Shown here: piece after piece, positions 34,255 through 42,910 of the stretch
Numbering within the stretch: position 1 is the stretch's first letter
How the letters are laid out: each line of letters opens with the position of its first letter
DNA from: Paucimonas lemoignei
GTDB lineage: Bacteria > Pseudomonadota > Gammaproteobacteria > Pseudomonadales > Pseudomonadaceae
NCBI GenBank assembly: GCA_900475325.1
Contig: LS483371.1
Span: 5,176,001-5,240,000, forward strand
DNA: 64,000 bases
Direction: 5' to 3'
Program-made: the position numbers and the translations under genes
The notes under the pieces: generated by a model
Told to the model about the DNA's origin: nothing
Database searches by the model: none
What the model saw: the letters and a program-made list of their open reading frames with translations, nothing else

Positions 34255-35268
34255 ATGGATTTCAAACGCAAGCTTCTCATCGCAGCACTTCCGCTGGCCT
34301 TCTGCATCTCGGGCATGGCCCAGGCTGAGGTCAAAATCAAATTCGCCGAAGTTCACCCCACCGGTTATGCCCCGGTAGTGGCTGAGCAGAACATGGGCAA
34401 GAAGCTCGAAGAGCAGTCCAAAGGCGAGATCAGCTTCAAAATGTACGCCGGCGGCGTGCTGGGTTCCGAGAAAGAAGTGGTTGAGCAAGTACAGAGCGGC
34501 GCCATCCAGATGACCCGCGTAAGCCTGGGTATCGTCGGCCCGGTTGTACCGGACGTGAACGTCTTCAACCTGCCATTCGTGTTCCGTGATCAGGCGCACA
34601 TGCGCACCATCATCGACGGTGAAATCGGTCAGGAAATCCTCGACAAGATCACCAACTCCAACTTCAACCTGGTCGCCCTGGCCTGGATGGATGGCGGCAC
34701 GCGCAACCTGTACACCAAAAAACCAGTGCGCCAGATCTCTGACCTCAAAGGCATGAAGATCCGCGTTCAGGGCAACCCGGTTTTCATTGAGACCATCAAT
34801 GACATGGGCGGCAACGGTATCGCCATGGCGACCGGCGAAATCTTCAGCGCCCTGCAGACCGGCGTGATCGACGGCGCGGAAAACAACCCGCCGACGTACT
34901 TCCAGCACAACCACTACCAGAACGCCAAGTTCTTCACCATCACCGAGCACTTGATCCTGCCCGAGCCGATCGTGATCTCGAAAACCACCTGGGAAAAGCT
35001 CACCCCTGATCAACAGGCGCTGGTGAAAAAGCTGGCCAAGGAAGCTCAGGCTGAAGAGCGCGTGCTGTGGGACAAGTCGTCCGCCGAGGCTGAAACCAAG
35101 CTCAAGGCTGCAGGCGTGGAATTCATCACCCTGACCGCTGAGCAGAAGAAAGCCTTCTATGACGCGACCCAGCCAGTGCGTGACAAGTTTGGTGCGCCGT
35201 ACAAGGATCTGATCAACCGTATCGAAGCGGTGCAGACCAACCCGGCCCTGGCCGCAGCAAAAAACTAA
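34255..35268 (+). CDS. dctP: TRAP transporter substrate-binding protein (DctP type)
   Basis: A 337-residue periplasmic protein with a signal peptide (cleavage after M-A-Q-A). Family marks are E-V-H-P-T-G-Y near the mature start, the Arg-bearing segment G-M-K-I-R-V-Q-G-N-P, and G-E-I-F-S-A-L-Q-T-G-V-I-D-G-A-E-N-N, the hallmark of DctP proteins; the Arg binds the substrate carboxylate. Context makes hexuronate or aldarate the probable ligand. GGAG lies seven bases before ATG 34255. It is followed by a stem-loop and then the two membrane components. Confidence 0.93.
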   Translation: MDFKRKLLIAALPLAFCISGMAQAEVKIKFAEVHPTGYAPVVAEQNMGKKLEEQSKGEISFKMYAGGVLGSEKEVVEQVQSGAIQMTRVSLGIVGPVVPDVNVFNLPFVFRDQAHMRTIIDGEIGQEILDKITNSNFNLVALAWMDGGTRNLYTKKPVRQISDLKGMKIRVQGNPVFIETINDMGGNGIAMATGEIFSALQTGVIDGAENNPPTYFQHNHYQNAKFFTITEHLILPEPIVISKTTWEKLTPDQQALVKKLAKEAQAEERVLWDKSSAEAETKLKAAGVEFITLTAEQKKAFYDATQPVRDKFGAPYKDLINRIEAVQTNPALAAAKN

Positions 35269-35301
35269 GCAGCCCATAAGCCTGTCCGATAACGCCGCGG
35301 G

Positions 35302-35323
35302 GGCGAACGCAAGTTCGTTCGCC
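35302..35323 (+). other. Intra-operon stem-loop between dctP and dctQ
   Basis: GGCGAAC-GCAAGTTC-GTTCGCC forms a stable hairpin 33 bases after the dctP stop and 20 before dctQ, with no T-run. Such hairpins often protect the upstream message, giving more binding protein than permease. Confidence 0.6.
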
Positions 35324-35342
35324 GCCGCTGTGGTGAGCCTCC

Positions 35343-35870
35343 ATGAAAAATACGCTGCTGAGCATTAACGACATTATTTATCGGGTGTGCGTCGGGATCG
35401 CCGGTCTGTCGATTCTGATCATGACCCTGATCATTCCCTGGGGCATTTTTGCCCGTTACATCCTGGGCAGCGGTTCCAGTTGGCCTGAGCCGACCGCGAT
35501 TCTGCTGATGGTGGTCTTCACCTTCTTCGGTGCTGCGGCGAGCTATCGCGCCGGTGCGCACATGGCGGTTGCCATGGCCATCGACCGCATGCCTGCCCAA
35601 GTACGCAAAATCGCCGCGATCGCGGTGCAGGTGCTGATGGCGATCGTCGCCCTGTTCATGGTCATCAAGGGCTTCAAGCTGTGCGCCACCACCTGGAATC
35701 AATACATCGGGGAACTGCCATTCCTGCGGGTGGGCATCTCCTATCTGCCGATCCCTCTCGGCGGCATCGTGACGCTGATTTTTGTCCTGGAAAAACTTTT
35801 CCTGGGTGACCAAAGCCATCGCGCTGTCATGAAATTCGACGTCGTAGAAGCAAGCGAAGGGGCGGCATAA
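35343..35870 (+). CDS. dctQ: TRAP transporter small membrane subunit (DctQ type)
   Basis: A 175-residue protein with four membrane helices and the family segment W-G-I-F-A-R-Y-I-L-G-S-G-S-S-W-P-E, the conserved R-Y-x-x-x-x-x-x-x-W-x-E motif of DctQ. Its stop is directly followed by the dctM start (35871), with no gap. It joins DctM in the membrane complex. Aside from the intergenic hairpin there is no separate promoter visible. Confidence 0.9.
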   Translation: MKNTLLSINDIIYRVCVGIAGLSILIMTLIIPWGIFARYILGSGSSWPEPTAILLMVVFTFFGAAASYRAGAHMAVAMAIDRMPAQVRKIAAIAVQVLMAIVALFMVIKGFKLCATTWNQYIGELPFLRVGISYLPIPLGGIVTLIFVLEKLFLGDQSHRAVMKFDVVEASEGAA

Positions 35871-37151
35871 ATGGACGCTTTTGTACTGTTGGGAAGCTTT
35901 ATCGCGCTGATCCTTCTTGGCATGCCGGTCGCTTACGCGCTGGGCCTGTCAGCTCTGGTAGGCGCCTGGTGGATTGATATTCCGGCCGACGCTCTGATGA
36001 TTCAAATCGCGGGCGGGGTGAACAAATTCTCGCTGCTGGCGATTCCGTTCTTCGTTCTGGCCGGGGCCATCATGGCCGAGGGCGGAATGTCACGACGGCT
36101 GGTAGCCTTCGCCGGGGTCTGTGTCGGGTTCGTACGCGGCGGTCTGTCCCTGGTGAACATCGTGGCATCGACCTTCTTCGGGGCGATCTCCGGTTCGTCG
36201 GTGGCCGATACCGCCTCGGTGGGTTCGGTACTGATCCCGGAAATGGAACGCGCCGGTTATCCCCGTGATTTCTCCACGGCGGTGACGGTCAGCGGTTCGG
36301 TACAAGCCCTGCTGACGCCACCGAGCCACAACTCGGTGCTCTACTCGCTGGCGGCTGGCGGCTCGGTGTCCATTGCTTCGCTGTTCATGGCCGGGATCAT
36401 GCCGGGGCTGTTGCTCAGCGCGGTGATGATGGGCCTGTGCATGATCTTCGCCCGCAAGCGCAACTACCCCAAAGGCGAAGTGATTCCGCTGCGTCAGGCG
36501 TTGAAAATCGCCGGTGAAGCCCTCTGGGGCATGATGGCCATGGTCATCATCCTCGGCGGTATCCTGTCGGGTATTTTCACCGCCACCGAGTCGGCCGCCA
36601 TTGCCGTGCTCTGGGCGTTCTTCGTCACCATGTTCATCTACCGCGACTACAAATGGCGCGACCTGCCCAAGCTGATGCACCGGGCAGCGCGGACCATTTC
36701 CATCGTGATGATCCTGATCGGTTTCGCCGCCAGCTTCGGGTACATCCTGACGCTGATGGAAATCCCGATGAAGATCACGACGGCGTTCCTGACCCTGTCG
36801 GACAACCGTTATGTGATCCTCATGTGCATCAACGTCATGTTGCTGCTGCTGGGTACCGTGATGGACATGGCGCCGCTGATCCTGATCCTGACCCCGATTC
36901 TGCTACCGGTGATCGTCGGTGTCGGCGTCGACCCGGTACACTTCGGCATGATCATGCTGGTGAACCTGGGGATCGGACTCATAACACCGCCGGTGGGCGC
37001 AGTGCTGTTCGTCGGTGCGGCAGTGGGTAAAGTCACCATCGAAGCCACCGTGAAAGCCCTGCTGCCGTTCTATGCTGCGCTGTTCCTGGTACTGATGCTG
37101 GTCACCTACATCCCTGCAATCTCCCTGTGGTTGCCGAGTGTGGTGTTGTAA
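35871..37151 (+). CDS. dctM: TRAP transporter large permease (DctM type)
   Basis: A 426-residue permease with about twelve helices. Family signatures are L-L-A-I-P-F-F-V-L-A-G near residue 45, G-A-I-S-G-S-S-V-A-D-T-A (substrate/ion region) near 105, and L-G-I-G-L-I-T-P-P-V-G near 370. It is the Na+-coupled transport subunit that accepts substrate from DctP. It ends the transporter operon; REP elements follow. Confidence 0.93.
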   Translation: MDAFVLLGSFIALILLGMPVAYALGLSALVGAWWIDIPADALMIQIAGGVNKFSLLAIPFFVLAGAIMAEGGMSRRLVAFAGVCVGFVRGGLSLVNIVASTFFGAISGSSVADTASVGSVLIPEMERAGYPRDFSTAVTVSGSVQALLTPPSHNSVLYSLAAGGSVSIASLFMAGIMPGLLLSAVMMGLCMIFARKRNYPKGEVIPLRQALKIAGEALWGMMAMVIILGGILSGIFTATESAAIAVLWAFFVTMFIYRDYKWRDLPKLMHRAARTISIVMILIGFAASFGYILTLMEIPMKITTAFLTLSDNRYVILMCINVMLLLLGTVMDMAPLILILTPILLPVIVGVGVDPVHFGMIMLVNLGIGLITPPVGAVLFVGAAVGKVTIEATVKALLPFYAALFLVLMLVTYIPAISLWLPSVVL

Positions 37152-37187
37152 GAAACTAAACGCGTAAGGTAATGCACAACGTACAAC

Positions 37188-37282
37188 CCTGTGGGAGCGA
37201 GCTTGCTCGCGAAGACGGTATTTCAGACGCTGGATGTGTTGTGAAATGACCGCCCCTTCCCGGATAAATCCGGTCCCACAGG
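37188..37282. repeat. Inverted REP pair after dctM
   Basis: CCTGTGGGAGCGAGCTTGC at 37189 faces a degenerate partner ending AATCCGGTCCCACAGG at 37282. It lies 37 bases after the dctM stop. Confidence 0.8.
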
Positions 37283-37358
37283 TTTTGCGCCCGCCCGCGA
37301 GTCCGGATTAGCTCCTGATGCCGCCCTCCGAAACTCCAGCCAAGGAGGCTGGTTGCTC

Positions 37359-38270
37359 ATGTCCGCTTCTGCTTTATTCCCCCGCCACATCGCCGTACTC
37401 ATCCTCGCTTTGCTGGCCTGCGCTTTCGCGGGTAACCACATTGCTGCGCGTATCGCCTTCGACCATGACACCGGCCTGTTGCTGGCGATTCTGTGTCGTT
37501 CGGGCGTAACCCTGCTGGTGCTCACCGGCCTGGTGCTCTGGCAGCGCGAGCGGCCGCAGATGACCGCACGCACCTGGCGCTGGCAACTGCTGCTCGGGGT
37601 ACTGATCGCAGCACAGAGCTTTTGCATCTATTCAGCCGTGGCGCGCATTCCCGTGGCCCTGGCGCTATTGATTGCCAACGTTGCACCGATCCTGCTGGCG
37701 CTGCTGACCTGGGCCCTGGGTGGCTCTGCACCGACCCGGCGTGCAGCGTTGCTGATGGGCTTGATTCTGATCGGCCTGGTGTTTGCCCTGGACGTGCCAG
37801 AGCGCCTGTCCAGCCAGCACACCACCGAAGCCCGGTGGCTCGAAGGCATTGCCTTTGGTTTCGCGGCCGCCGGGGTCTTTGCCTGCGCGCTGTGGATCAC
37901 CGATCACAAACTGTCGTCCATGCGCGGCACGGTGCGCAGCATGTTGACCATGCTGATCGTGTTCAGCGCCGCCGCACTGGCGGGTTTCAGCGGGGTGCTG
38001 CCCGGTGGCGTGTCGCTGCCGTCGACGTCCACTGGCTGGACCGCCCTGGCCTGCCTGGTAACGCTCTACGGCGTGGGCTTTTCCATGCTGTTCATCTGCC
38101 TGCCACGCTTGAACATGGCGCGCAATGCACCGGTGATGAACATCGAACCCGTGGCGAGCCTGATGTTTGGCTGGCTGATTCTTGATCAATTGCTCAGCAG
38201 CGGCCAGATCATCGGCGGGCTGATCGTGGTCACCGGCATTGTGCTGCTGACCTGGCGCCGCGCGGCCTGA
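37359..38270 (+). CDS. EamA/DMT-family transporter
   Basis: A 303-residue protein with ten membrane helices in two EamA halves, the second starting near W-L-E-G-I-A-F-G-F-A. It shows P-V-A-L-A-L-L-I-A-N-V-A-P at the end of the first half and M-N-I-E-P-V-A-S-L-M-F-G-W-L in the second, both standard EamA positions. AAGGAGG precedes ATG 37359 by ten bases; TTG 37353 at four bases is the alternative. It may export or import a metabolite. It is separated from dctM by REP DNA, so membership in the hexuronate operon is not shown. Confidence 0.85.
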   Translation: MSASALFPRHIAVLILALLACAFAGNHIAARIAFDHDTGLLLAILCRSGVTLLVLTGLVLWQRERPQMTARTWRWQLLLGVLIAAQSFCIYSAVARIPVALALLIANVAPILLALLTWALGGSAPTRRAALLMGLILIGLVFALDVPERLSSQHTTEARWLEGIAFGFAAAGVFACALWITDHKLSSMRGTVRSMLTMLIVFSAAALAGFSGVLPGGVSLPSTSTGWTALACLVTLYGVGFSMLFICLPRLNMARNAPVMNIEPVASLMFGWLILDQLLSSGQIIGGLIVVTGIVLLTWRRAA

Positions 38271-38295
38271 CGCACTACTCACCAGGGGCTAAATC

Positions 38296-39165
38296 ATGCA
38301 CTCGCAATTCCTGACCCTCGAAGATGGCGTGACCCGCCTGACCCTTGCGCCGCAAACCGGTGGCAGCATCGCCAACTGGATCGTCCTGGCCAGCGGCCAA
38401 CCGCTGCTGCGCCCGAGTGACGATGAGGCCCTGAACGCTGGCACGCCGCGACGGCTGAGCGCCTACCCGCTGGTGCCCTGGTCGAACCGGATCGGCGCTG
38501 GCGGTTTTGAGACGCCCGATGGCTGGTTCGCGCTGGAGCCCAACAGCGCCAACGACGCCTTGCCGATTCATGGCAGCGCCTGGCAACAGCCGTGGGAAGT
38601 CATCGAACACAGCGCGAGCCATGCCGTGCTGCAACTGGACAGCGCCATTCCGTTCACTTATCGCGCGCAACTGCGTTTCAGCCTGCAAGACGGCAGCCTG
38701 AGCATCACGTTGAGCGTCACCCATCTGGCAGACAAGTCCGCCTGGCATGGTCTGGGCTTGCATCCCTATCTGCCACGCACCGCCAACACCCGCTTGCAGG
38801 CCAAGGCGGCGCAGGTCTGGCTGACTGATGACGCGGGGTTACCGACGGAGTTGCATGCGCTGCCCGCCGAGTGGGACTTCAATCAGCTGAATGAACTGCC
38901 GCACACGCGCCTGGACAACGGCTTCACCGAATGGGACGGCAAGGCACTGATCAGCCAGCCGGACCTGGGTTATGAGCTTGAATGCCAGGCAACCGGCAGC
39001 GAGTTCTTCCTGGCGTTCTGCCCGCCGGGGCTGGATTTCTTCTGCTTCGAACCCGTCAGCCACCCGGTCAACGCCCACCACCTGCCGGGGCATCCGGGGT
39101 TGCGGTTGTTGCAGAAGGGAGAAAGTGCGGAGTTGGGTTACAGGATGAGTTATCGCGCGATTTGA
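38296..39165 (+). CDS. Aldose 1-epimerase (galactose mutarotase-like)
   Basis: A 289-residue mutarotase-fold protein. Visible family features are an early P-Q-T-G-G-S-I-A-N-W, N-R-I-G-A-G-G-F, an I-H-G-S-A-W-Q-Q loop, the catalytic-type His in G-L-H-P-Y-L, and an F-E-P-V-S-H-P-V-N segment with the catalytic-type Glu. It probably interconverts anomers of a hexose or hexuronate, which would support the nearby uronate oxidation. AGGGGC lies about eight bases before the ATG. Confidence 0.88.
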   Translation: MHSQFLTLEDGVTRLTLAPQTGGSIANWIVLASGQPLLRPSDDEALNAGTPRRLSAYPLVPWSNRIGAGGFETPDGWFALEPNSANDALPIHGSAWQQPWEVIEHSASHAVLQLDSAIPFTYRAQLRFSLQDGSLSITLSVTHLADKSAWHGLGLHPYLPRTANTRLQAKAAQVWLTDDAGLPTELHALPAEWDFNQLNELPHTRLDNGFTEWDGKALISQPDLGYELECQATGSEFFLAFCPPGLDFFCFEPVSHPVNAHHLPGHPGLRLLQKGESAELGYRMSYRAI

Positions 39166-39179
39166 AGGCTGGAACATCT

Positions 39180-39265
39180 CCTGTAGGAGTTGTCGGAGGT
39201 TACGACGGCGACGAAAGCGGTATGTCTGATACACCGCTTTCGCAGCCTTCGGCAGCTCCTACAGG
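39180..39265. repeat. Inverted TGTAGGAG-type repeat pair
   Basis: CCTGTAGGAGTTGTCGGAGG at 39180 faces GCCTTCGGCAGCTCCTACAG ending 39264, between the convergent epimerase and aroA genes. This is the same family as the pair at 25306. Confidence 0.85.
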
Positions 39266-39286
39266 TCTTGTGTTAGGCGAGGAATA

Positions 39287-40549
39287 TCAATCCTCCCGCA
39301 CCACCTTCACCCCCAACGACTGCAATGCATCCCAATAACCCGGGTAGGTCTTGCCGACGCAGTCCGGGTCCTGGATTTTGATGCCGGCGACTTTCAGGCC
39401 AGCCAAAGCAAAACACATGGCGATGCGGTGGTCGGCGTGGGTGTCGATCAGTGCATCCACGGTGCGGCCGGCCAGTTGCGGGTCGGCATTCACGATCAGG
39501 TCATCACCCTCTTCCACCGCCAGGCCCGGTGCGATGGCGCACAAGCCGTGGGACAGCGCGGAAATACGATCGCACTCCTTGACCCGCAGATTCGCGATAC
39601 CCACAAAACGCACCGGCTGATTATTGAAGGCGGCCAGCACGGCCAGGGTCGGGATCGCGTCCTGCATTTGCGACCCGTCGATCACCGCGGGCATGTTCGG
39701 GAAAAGCTCGATCAACTGGCTGGCTAAAGCGTCTGGCTGGGTGAAATCCTGAGTGGCCACGCCCAGATCGATCTGGCCTGCGGTCAGCGCCTGGGCGGCC
39801 CACAGGTAAGTCGCGGCCGAGGCGTCGGGCTCGATGTGGAAGTCAGTCGCGCGGTAGCCGGTGGCGGAGACTTTCCAGGCGGTGTCGCTAAGGGCCTCGA
39901 CTTCAGCGCCAAAGGCCTGCATCGCGGCCAGGGTCAGGTCGACATAGCCACGCGCGCCAATGTCGCTACCGGTCAGGGCCACTTCCAGCGGACCTTTGCC
40001 GCAGGCACCGGCCATGAGCAAGGCCGACACATACTGGCTGGAGAGGTTGCCGTCGATTTCGATGCGCCCGGCAGCCAGACCACCCTGGCCTTTGATCGCC
40101 ACTGGCGGGCAACCCGTCGGCGCGCTGGCTTCAACGCCCATGCGCTGCAAGGCATCGACCAACGGGCCAATCGGCCGCTTGCGCATGTATTCGTCGCCAT
40201 CGACGACAAAATCACCCTGGAAGTTGGCCAGCGCCGCCGTCAGAAAACGCGTTGCCGTCCCCGCATTGCCCAGGAACAACGGCTGCGAAGGCACTTGCCA
40301 CTGGCCGCTGCTGGTGACCACGAAGGTGCTGTCATCCGGCTCATCGACCTGCACGCCCATCAGGCGCAGGGCTTCGGACATCACCCGCGTGTCATCACTC
40401 TTGAGCGCGCCGCTCAAGCGGCTGGTGCCTTTGGCCAGGCCAGCCAGCAACAGCGCGCGGTTGGTAATGGATTTCGAACCTGGGGGGCTGACGCGCCCCA
40501 CCAATGGATGGTCGACAGGGGTTACCGTGAGTGTGGATTGAGGTCGCAT
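39287..40549 (-). CDS. aroA: 3-phosphoshikimate 1-carboxyvinyltransferase (EPSP synthase), stand-alone
   Basis: A 420-residue EPSP synthase of the shikimate pathway. Motifs in order are P-G-S-K-S-I-T-N-R-A-L, G-N-A-G-T-A-T-R-F-L, G-D-E-Y-M-R-K-R-P-I, N-L-S-S-Q-Y-V-S-A-L-L, V-K-E-C-D-R-I, and D-H-R-I-A-M-C-F-A-L-A-G, so all substrate loops are intact. At the position of E. coli Pro101 (N-A-G-T-A-M-R-P) it has Phe. Many pseudomonads carry aroA fused to the prephenate dehydrogenase gene; here it is a separate gene with no aromatic genes beside it. ATG 40549 begins M-R-P-Q-S-T-L-T-V; the longer frame to 40648 overlaps the neighbour. Confidence 0.92.
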   Translation of the reverse strand: MRPQSTLTVTPVDHPLVGRVSPPGSKSITNRALLLAGLAKGTSRLSGALKSDDTRVMSEALRLMGVQVDEPDDSTFVVTSSGQWQVPSQPLFLGNAGTATRFLTAALANFQGDFVVDGDEYMRKRPIGPLVDALQRMGVEASAPTGCPPVAIKGQGGLAAGRIEIDGNLSSQYVSALLMAGACGKGPLEVALTGSDIGARGYVDLTLAAMQAFGAEVEALSDTAWKVSATGYRATDFHIEPDASAATYLWAAQALTAGQIDLGVATQDFTQPDALASQLIELFPNMPAVIDGSQMQDAIPTLAVLAAFNNQPVRFVGIANLRVKECDRISALSHGLCAIAPGLAVEEGDDLIVNADPQLAGRTVDALIDTHADHRIAMCFALAGLKVAGIKIQDPDCVGKTYPGYWDALQSLGVKVVRED

Positions 40550-40601
40550 GATGTCCGTGATCGCTGCCGGAAAAATCCCGATCCTACCAGCAATCCATCG
40601 C

Positions 40602-41555
40602 TTATTCGTAAACCGACACCCTATTGCGACCGTTTTTCTTCGCGGCATGAAGCGCGTGATCGGCCCACTCGATCAACGTTCTGGGGTCATGCACTGACTT
40701 GGCAAGGTCCGCGACCCCAAGGCTGACGGTGCAGCGGATCGTCTGCCCTTCGTAAACCACCTGCAACGCCTCGATCGCTTCGCGCAGGCGCTCGCAGAAC
40801 ACACGTGCGCCCGCCTTGTCAGTGTCGGGCAGCAGCACTGCGAACTCATCGCCACCGTAACGCCCGATGACATCGACATCCCGCGCATGGCTACGAACCA
40901 CCTCAGACACCGCCTGGATCATCGCGTCGCCCGCTTGGTGGCCGTAGGTGTCGTTAACCTGCTTGAAATGATCGATATCAATCATCACCAGCGAGGCCAT
41001 TGACCCGTAGCGACCGTGACGCGACACCTCGCGCTTGAGCATTGCCTTCCAGTGCCCGTGGTTGAAGATGCCGGTCAGGCTGTCGGTACTGGACAACCTG
41101 TGCAGCTCTGCATTGGCGTTCTGCAGCAGGTGCCGGTTGGTCGCCACGTCGGTGACGTCGTAGATCACCAGGCAGATATGGGTGATTTCGCCCGTGGTCG
41201 AACGCAGCGGGAACATGGTGGTGTTCTGGTACATGAAGTCTTCCCGGCCGGTGATCGGCTGGTAGTTCTTGAACCGGACCAGATACGGGCGCTGCTCCCA
41301 GATGGTGAACGCAGGCGTGCCCAGCGTAATCACGTTGTCGACTTTCTTGCTGAACCACTTCTGGTTGAGTTCCGGGAACAGCTCAAAGAACGACCGATTG
41401 GACGCCTCATAAGGCACCACGCCAGAGCGGTTCTCCATGAAGGTGTTCCAGACCTGCACACGGTATTGGCGGTCGAGCACGACGATGCCCACGTCGATGT
41501 TCTGGGTGACGGCCAACAACCAATGCAGCTCTTTGATATCGATTTGATTGCTCAT
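40602..41555 (-). CDS. PAS-GGDEF diguanylate cyclase
   Basis: A 317-residue soluble protein. Residues ~10-140 form a PAS domain (D-V-G-I-V-V-L-D-R-Q-Y-R-V-Q-V-W-N), and ~150-317 a GGDEF domain with D-S-L-T-G-I-F-N, D-I-D-H-F-K-Q-V-N-D and R-Y-G-G-D-E-F. The RxxD inhibitory site (R-D-V-D) is present, so product-inhibited c-di-GMP synthesis is expected. It lies three bases after the stop of the receiver-CheC gene, so they form an operon. The pair points away from the exopolysaccharide operon at 43582 and could supply its c-di-GMP. Confidence 0.9.
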   Translation of the reverse strand: MSNQIDIKELHWLLAVTQNIDVGIVVLDRQYRVQVWNTFMENRSGVVPYEASNRSFFELFPELNQKWFSKKVDNVITLGTPAFTIWEQRPYLVRFKNYQPITGREDFMYQNTTMFPLRSTTGEITHICLVIYDVTDVATNRHLLQNANAELHRLSSTDSLTGIFNHGHWKAMLKREVSRHGRYGSMASLVMIDIDHFKQVNDTYGHQAGDAMIQAVSEVVRSHARDVDVIGRYGGDEFAVLLPDTDKAGARVFCERLREAIEALQVVYEGQTIRCTVSLGVADLAKSVHDPRTLIEWADHALHAAKKNGRNRVSVYE

Positions 41556-41558
41556 GGG

Positions 41559-42557
41559 TCAGCTCATCAGGTAAGCGAGTTTTTTGGTCAGGCGTTCGAC
41601 CGAGTCTTCGGTGAACAGCATCAGCAGGTCGAAATTGATGCTATGCCCCTCCAGGCTGTAGCTGATTTCCACCGCCAGGGTTTTCTGCCAACGGGTCTGA
41701 TTGATGCGGATCAGATCATCAATCCCGCTTTGCGAGCCCAGCACCTGAGGATGGCCCTGGGAGAATTCGATGTCGATCTGCTCGGCAATCCCGCTCAGGC
41801 ACGCGCCGATCAGGATAGTGGACAGGTCCAGGAGCATTTCCTGATCCGAGTAATCGTTGGAGTCGCGGTGCATCAGCTGGCCCATGTCGGCAATGTCCGA
41901 GTCATGGAAAATCAGCAGTGCTTCGCCGGCGATACCCCCGCCTATATAGCCCTGGCACACGGCGGTCAGGCGGTCGCTGCTATGGGCGTCGGCCAGCGCC
42001 ATGTGCAGCTCGCCGACTTCGAACATGTTGACGGTGGGCACCGGCAGTTGCACGAACACCCCCAGCACCTTGGCCAGCAGCGCCGCGGCTCGGCCCATGG
42101 CGACGTTTATGGTTTCCCGGAACGCATCCTGGAAGCTGATCACGGCACCGGTGATCGCGGGCGCCACCACGGGCACCGACACCGGCTCACCCAGCAGCCC
42201 CAGTTGGGCCAGGGTGGCCTTGAGCTGTTCAGGGTCGGCAGGTTTTTTCAGAAACGCCAGCGCGCCCAGCTCCATGACCCGGCGCACGGCTTCGTCCTGA
42301 ACGTCGCCTGATACCACAATGATTTTTGCGTCCAGATTTTCCGCACGAATCGCTGCCAGCGTCTGATAGCCATCCATGACCGGCATGGTCAGGTCCAGCA
42401 GCATGACTTCGCCCAGCCCGCGACGAACTGCCTCCAGCCCCTCCTGCCCGTTGGTCGCCATGGTCACCGACACCCCCCATTCCGGAGGCAAAGCCCGCAA
42501 CAACTGCTTGCGCGCCATGTTCGAGTCATCGCAGATCAGCAGGGGAATCATGGGCAT
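41559..42557 (-). CDS. Receiver-CheC/CheX-like response regulator
   Basis: A 332-residue protein. The first ~120 residues are a CheY-like receiver with the acidic pair C-D-D-S, phospho-acceptor Asp in V-M-L-L-D-L-T-M-P, and Lys in A-F-L-K-K-P. The C-terminal ~190 residues carry an E-x-x-N-V-x-x-G-R-type segment (F-R-E-T-I-N-V-A-M-G-R-A) and a second L-D-L-S-T-I-L-I-G helix, as in CheC/CheX phosphatase folds. ATG 42557 has GAGAAAG about five bases upstream. Together with the coupled PAS-GGDEF gene it suggests phospho-signal control of a cyclase. Confidence 0.85.
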   Translation of the reverse strand: MPMIPLLICDDSNMARKQLLRALPPEWGVSVTMATNGQEGLEAVRRGLGEVMLLDLTMPVMDGYQTLAAIRAENLDAKIIVVSGDVQDEAVRRVMELGALAFLKKPADPEQLKATLAQLGLLGEPVSVPVVAPAITGAVISFQDAFRETINVAMGRAAALLAKVLGVFVQLPVPTVNMFEVGELHMALADAHSSDRLTAVCQGYIGGGIAGEALLIFHDSDIADMGQLMHRDSNDYSDQEMLLDLSTILIGACLSGIAEQIDIEFSQGHPQVLGSQSGIDDLIRINQTRWQKTLAVEISYSLEGHSINFDLLMLFTEDSVERLTKKLAYLMS

Positions 42558-42730
42558 GCATTCTTTCTCACTACAAAAAAGTTTGGGTCGAGTATCAAGG
42601 TCTTTCGCCGTATTAGCGAGTGTTTGAATCAACGGCGACTATTCAACCGAGTGGGATTACCCTCCGCTGCGCACGATGCAATATCTGTGCTCAGCACCTT
42701 GAGTGCGCACGGCCAGACACGCCGCAGCCC

Positions 42731-42910
42731 GCCCTGTAGGAGCTGCCGAAGGCTGCGAACAGCGGCGCGTCAGGCACACCGCCTTCGCGGTGCCTCTGAA
42801 ATAACGCAAACCCTGTGGGAGCGAATTCATTCGCGAAGGGGCCGGTACATTCAATCCAGATGCATCGCCTGGAAGTCAGCCTTCGCGAATGAATTCGCTC
42901 CCACAAAGGG
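42731..42910. repeat. Mixed repeat cluster: one TGTAGGAG unit and an inverted REP pair
   Basis: A single GTAGGAGCTGCCGAAGGC unit lies at 42736-42760. It is followed by a REP pair: CCTGTGGGAGCGAATTC at 42813 and the inverted copy ending GAATTCGCTCCCACA at 42904. Confidence 0.88.
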
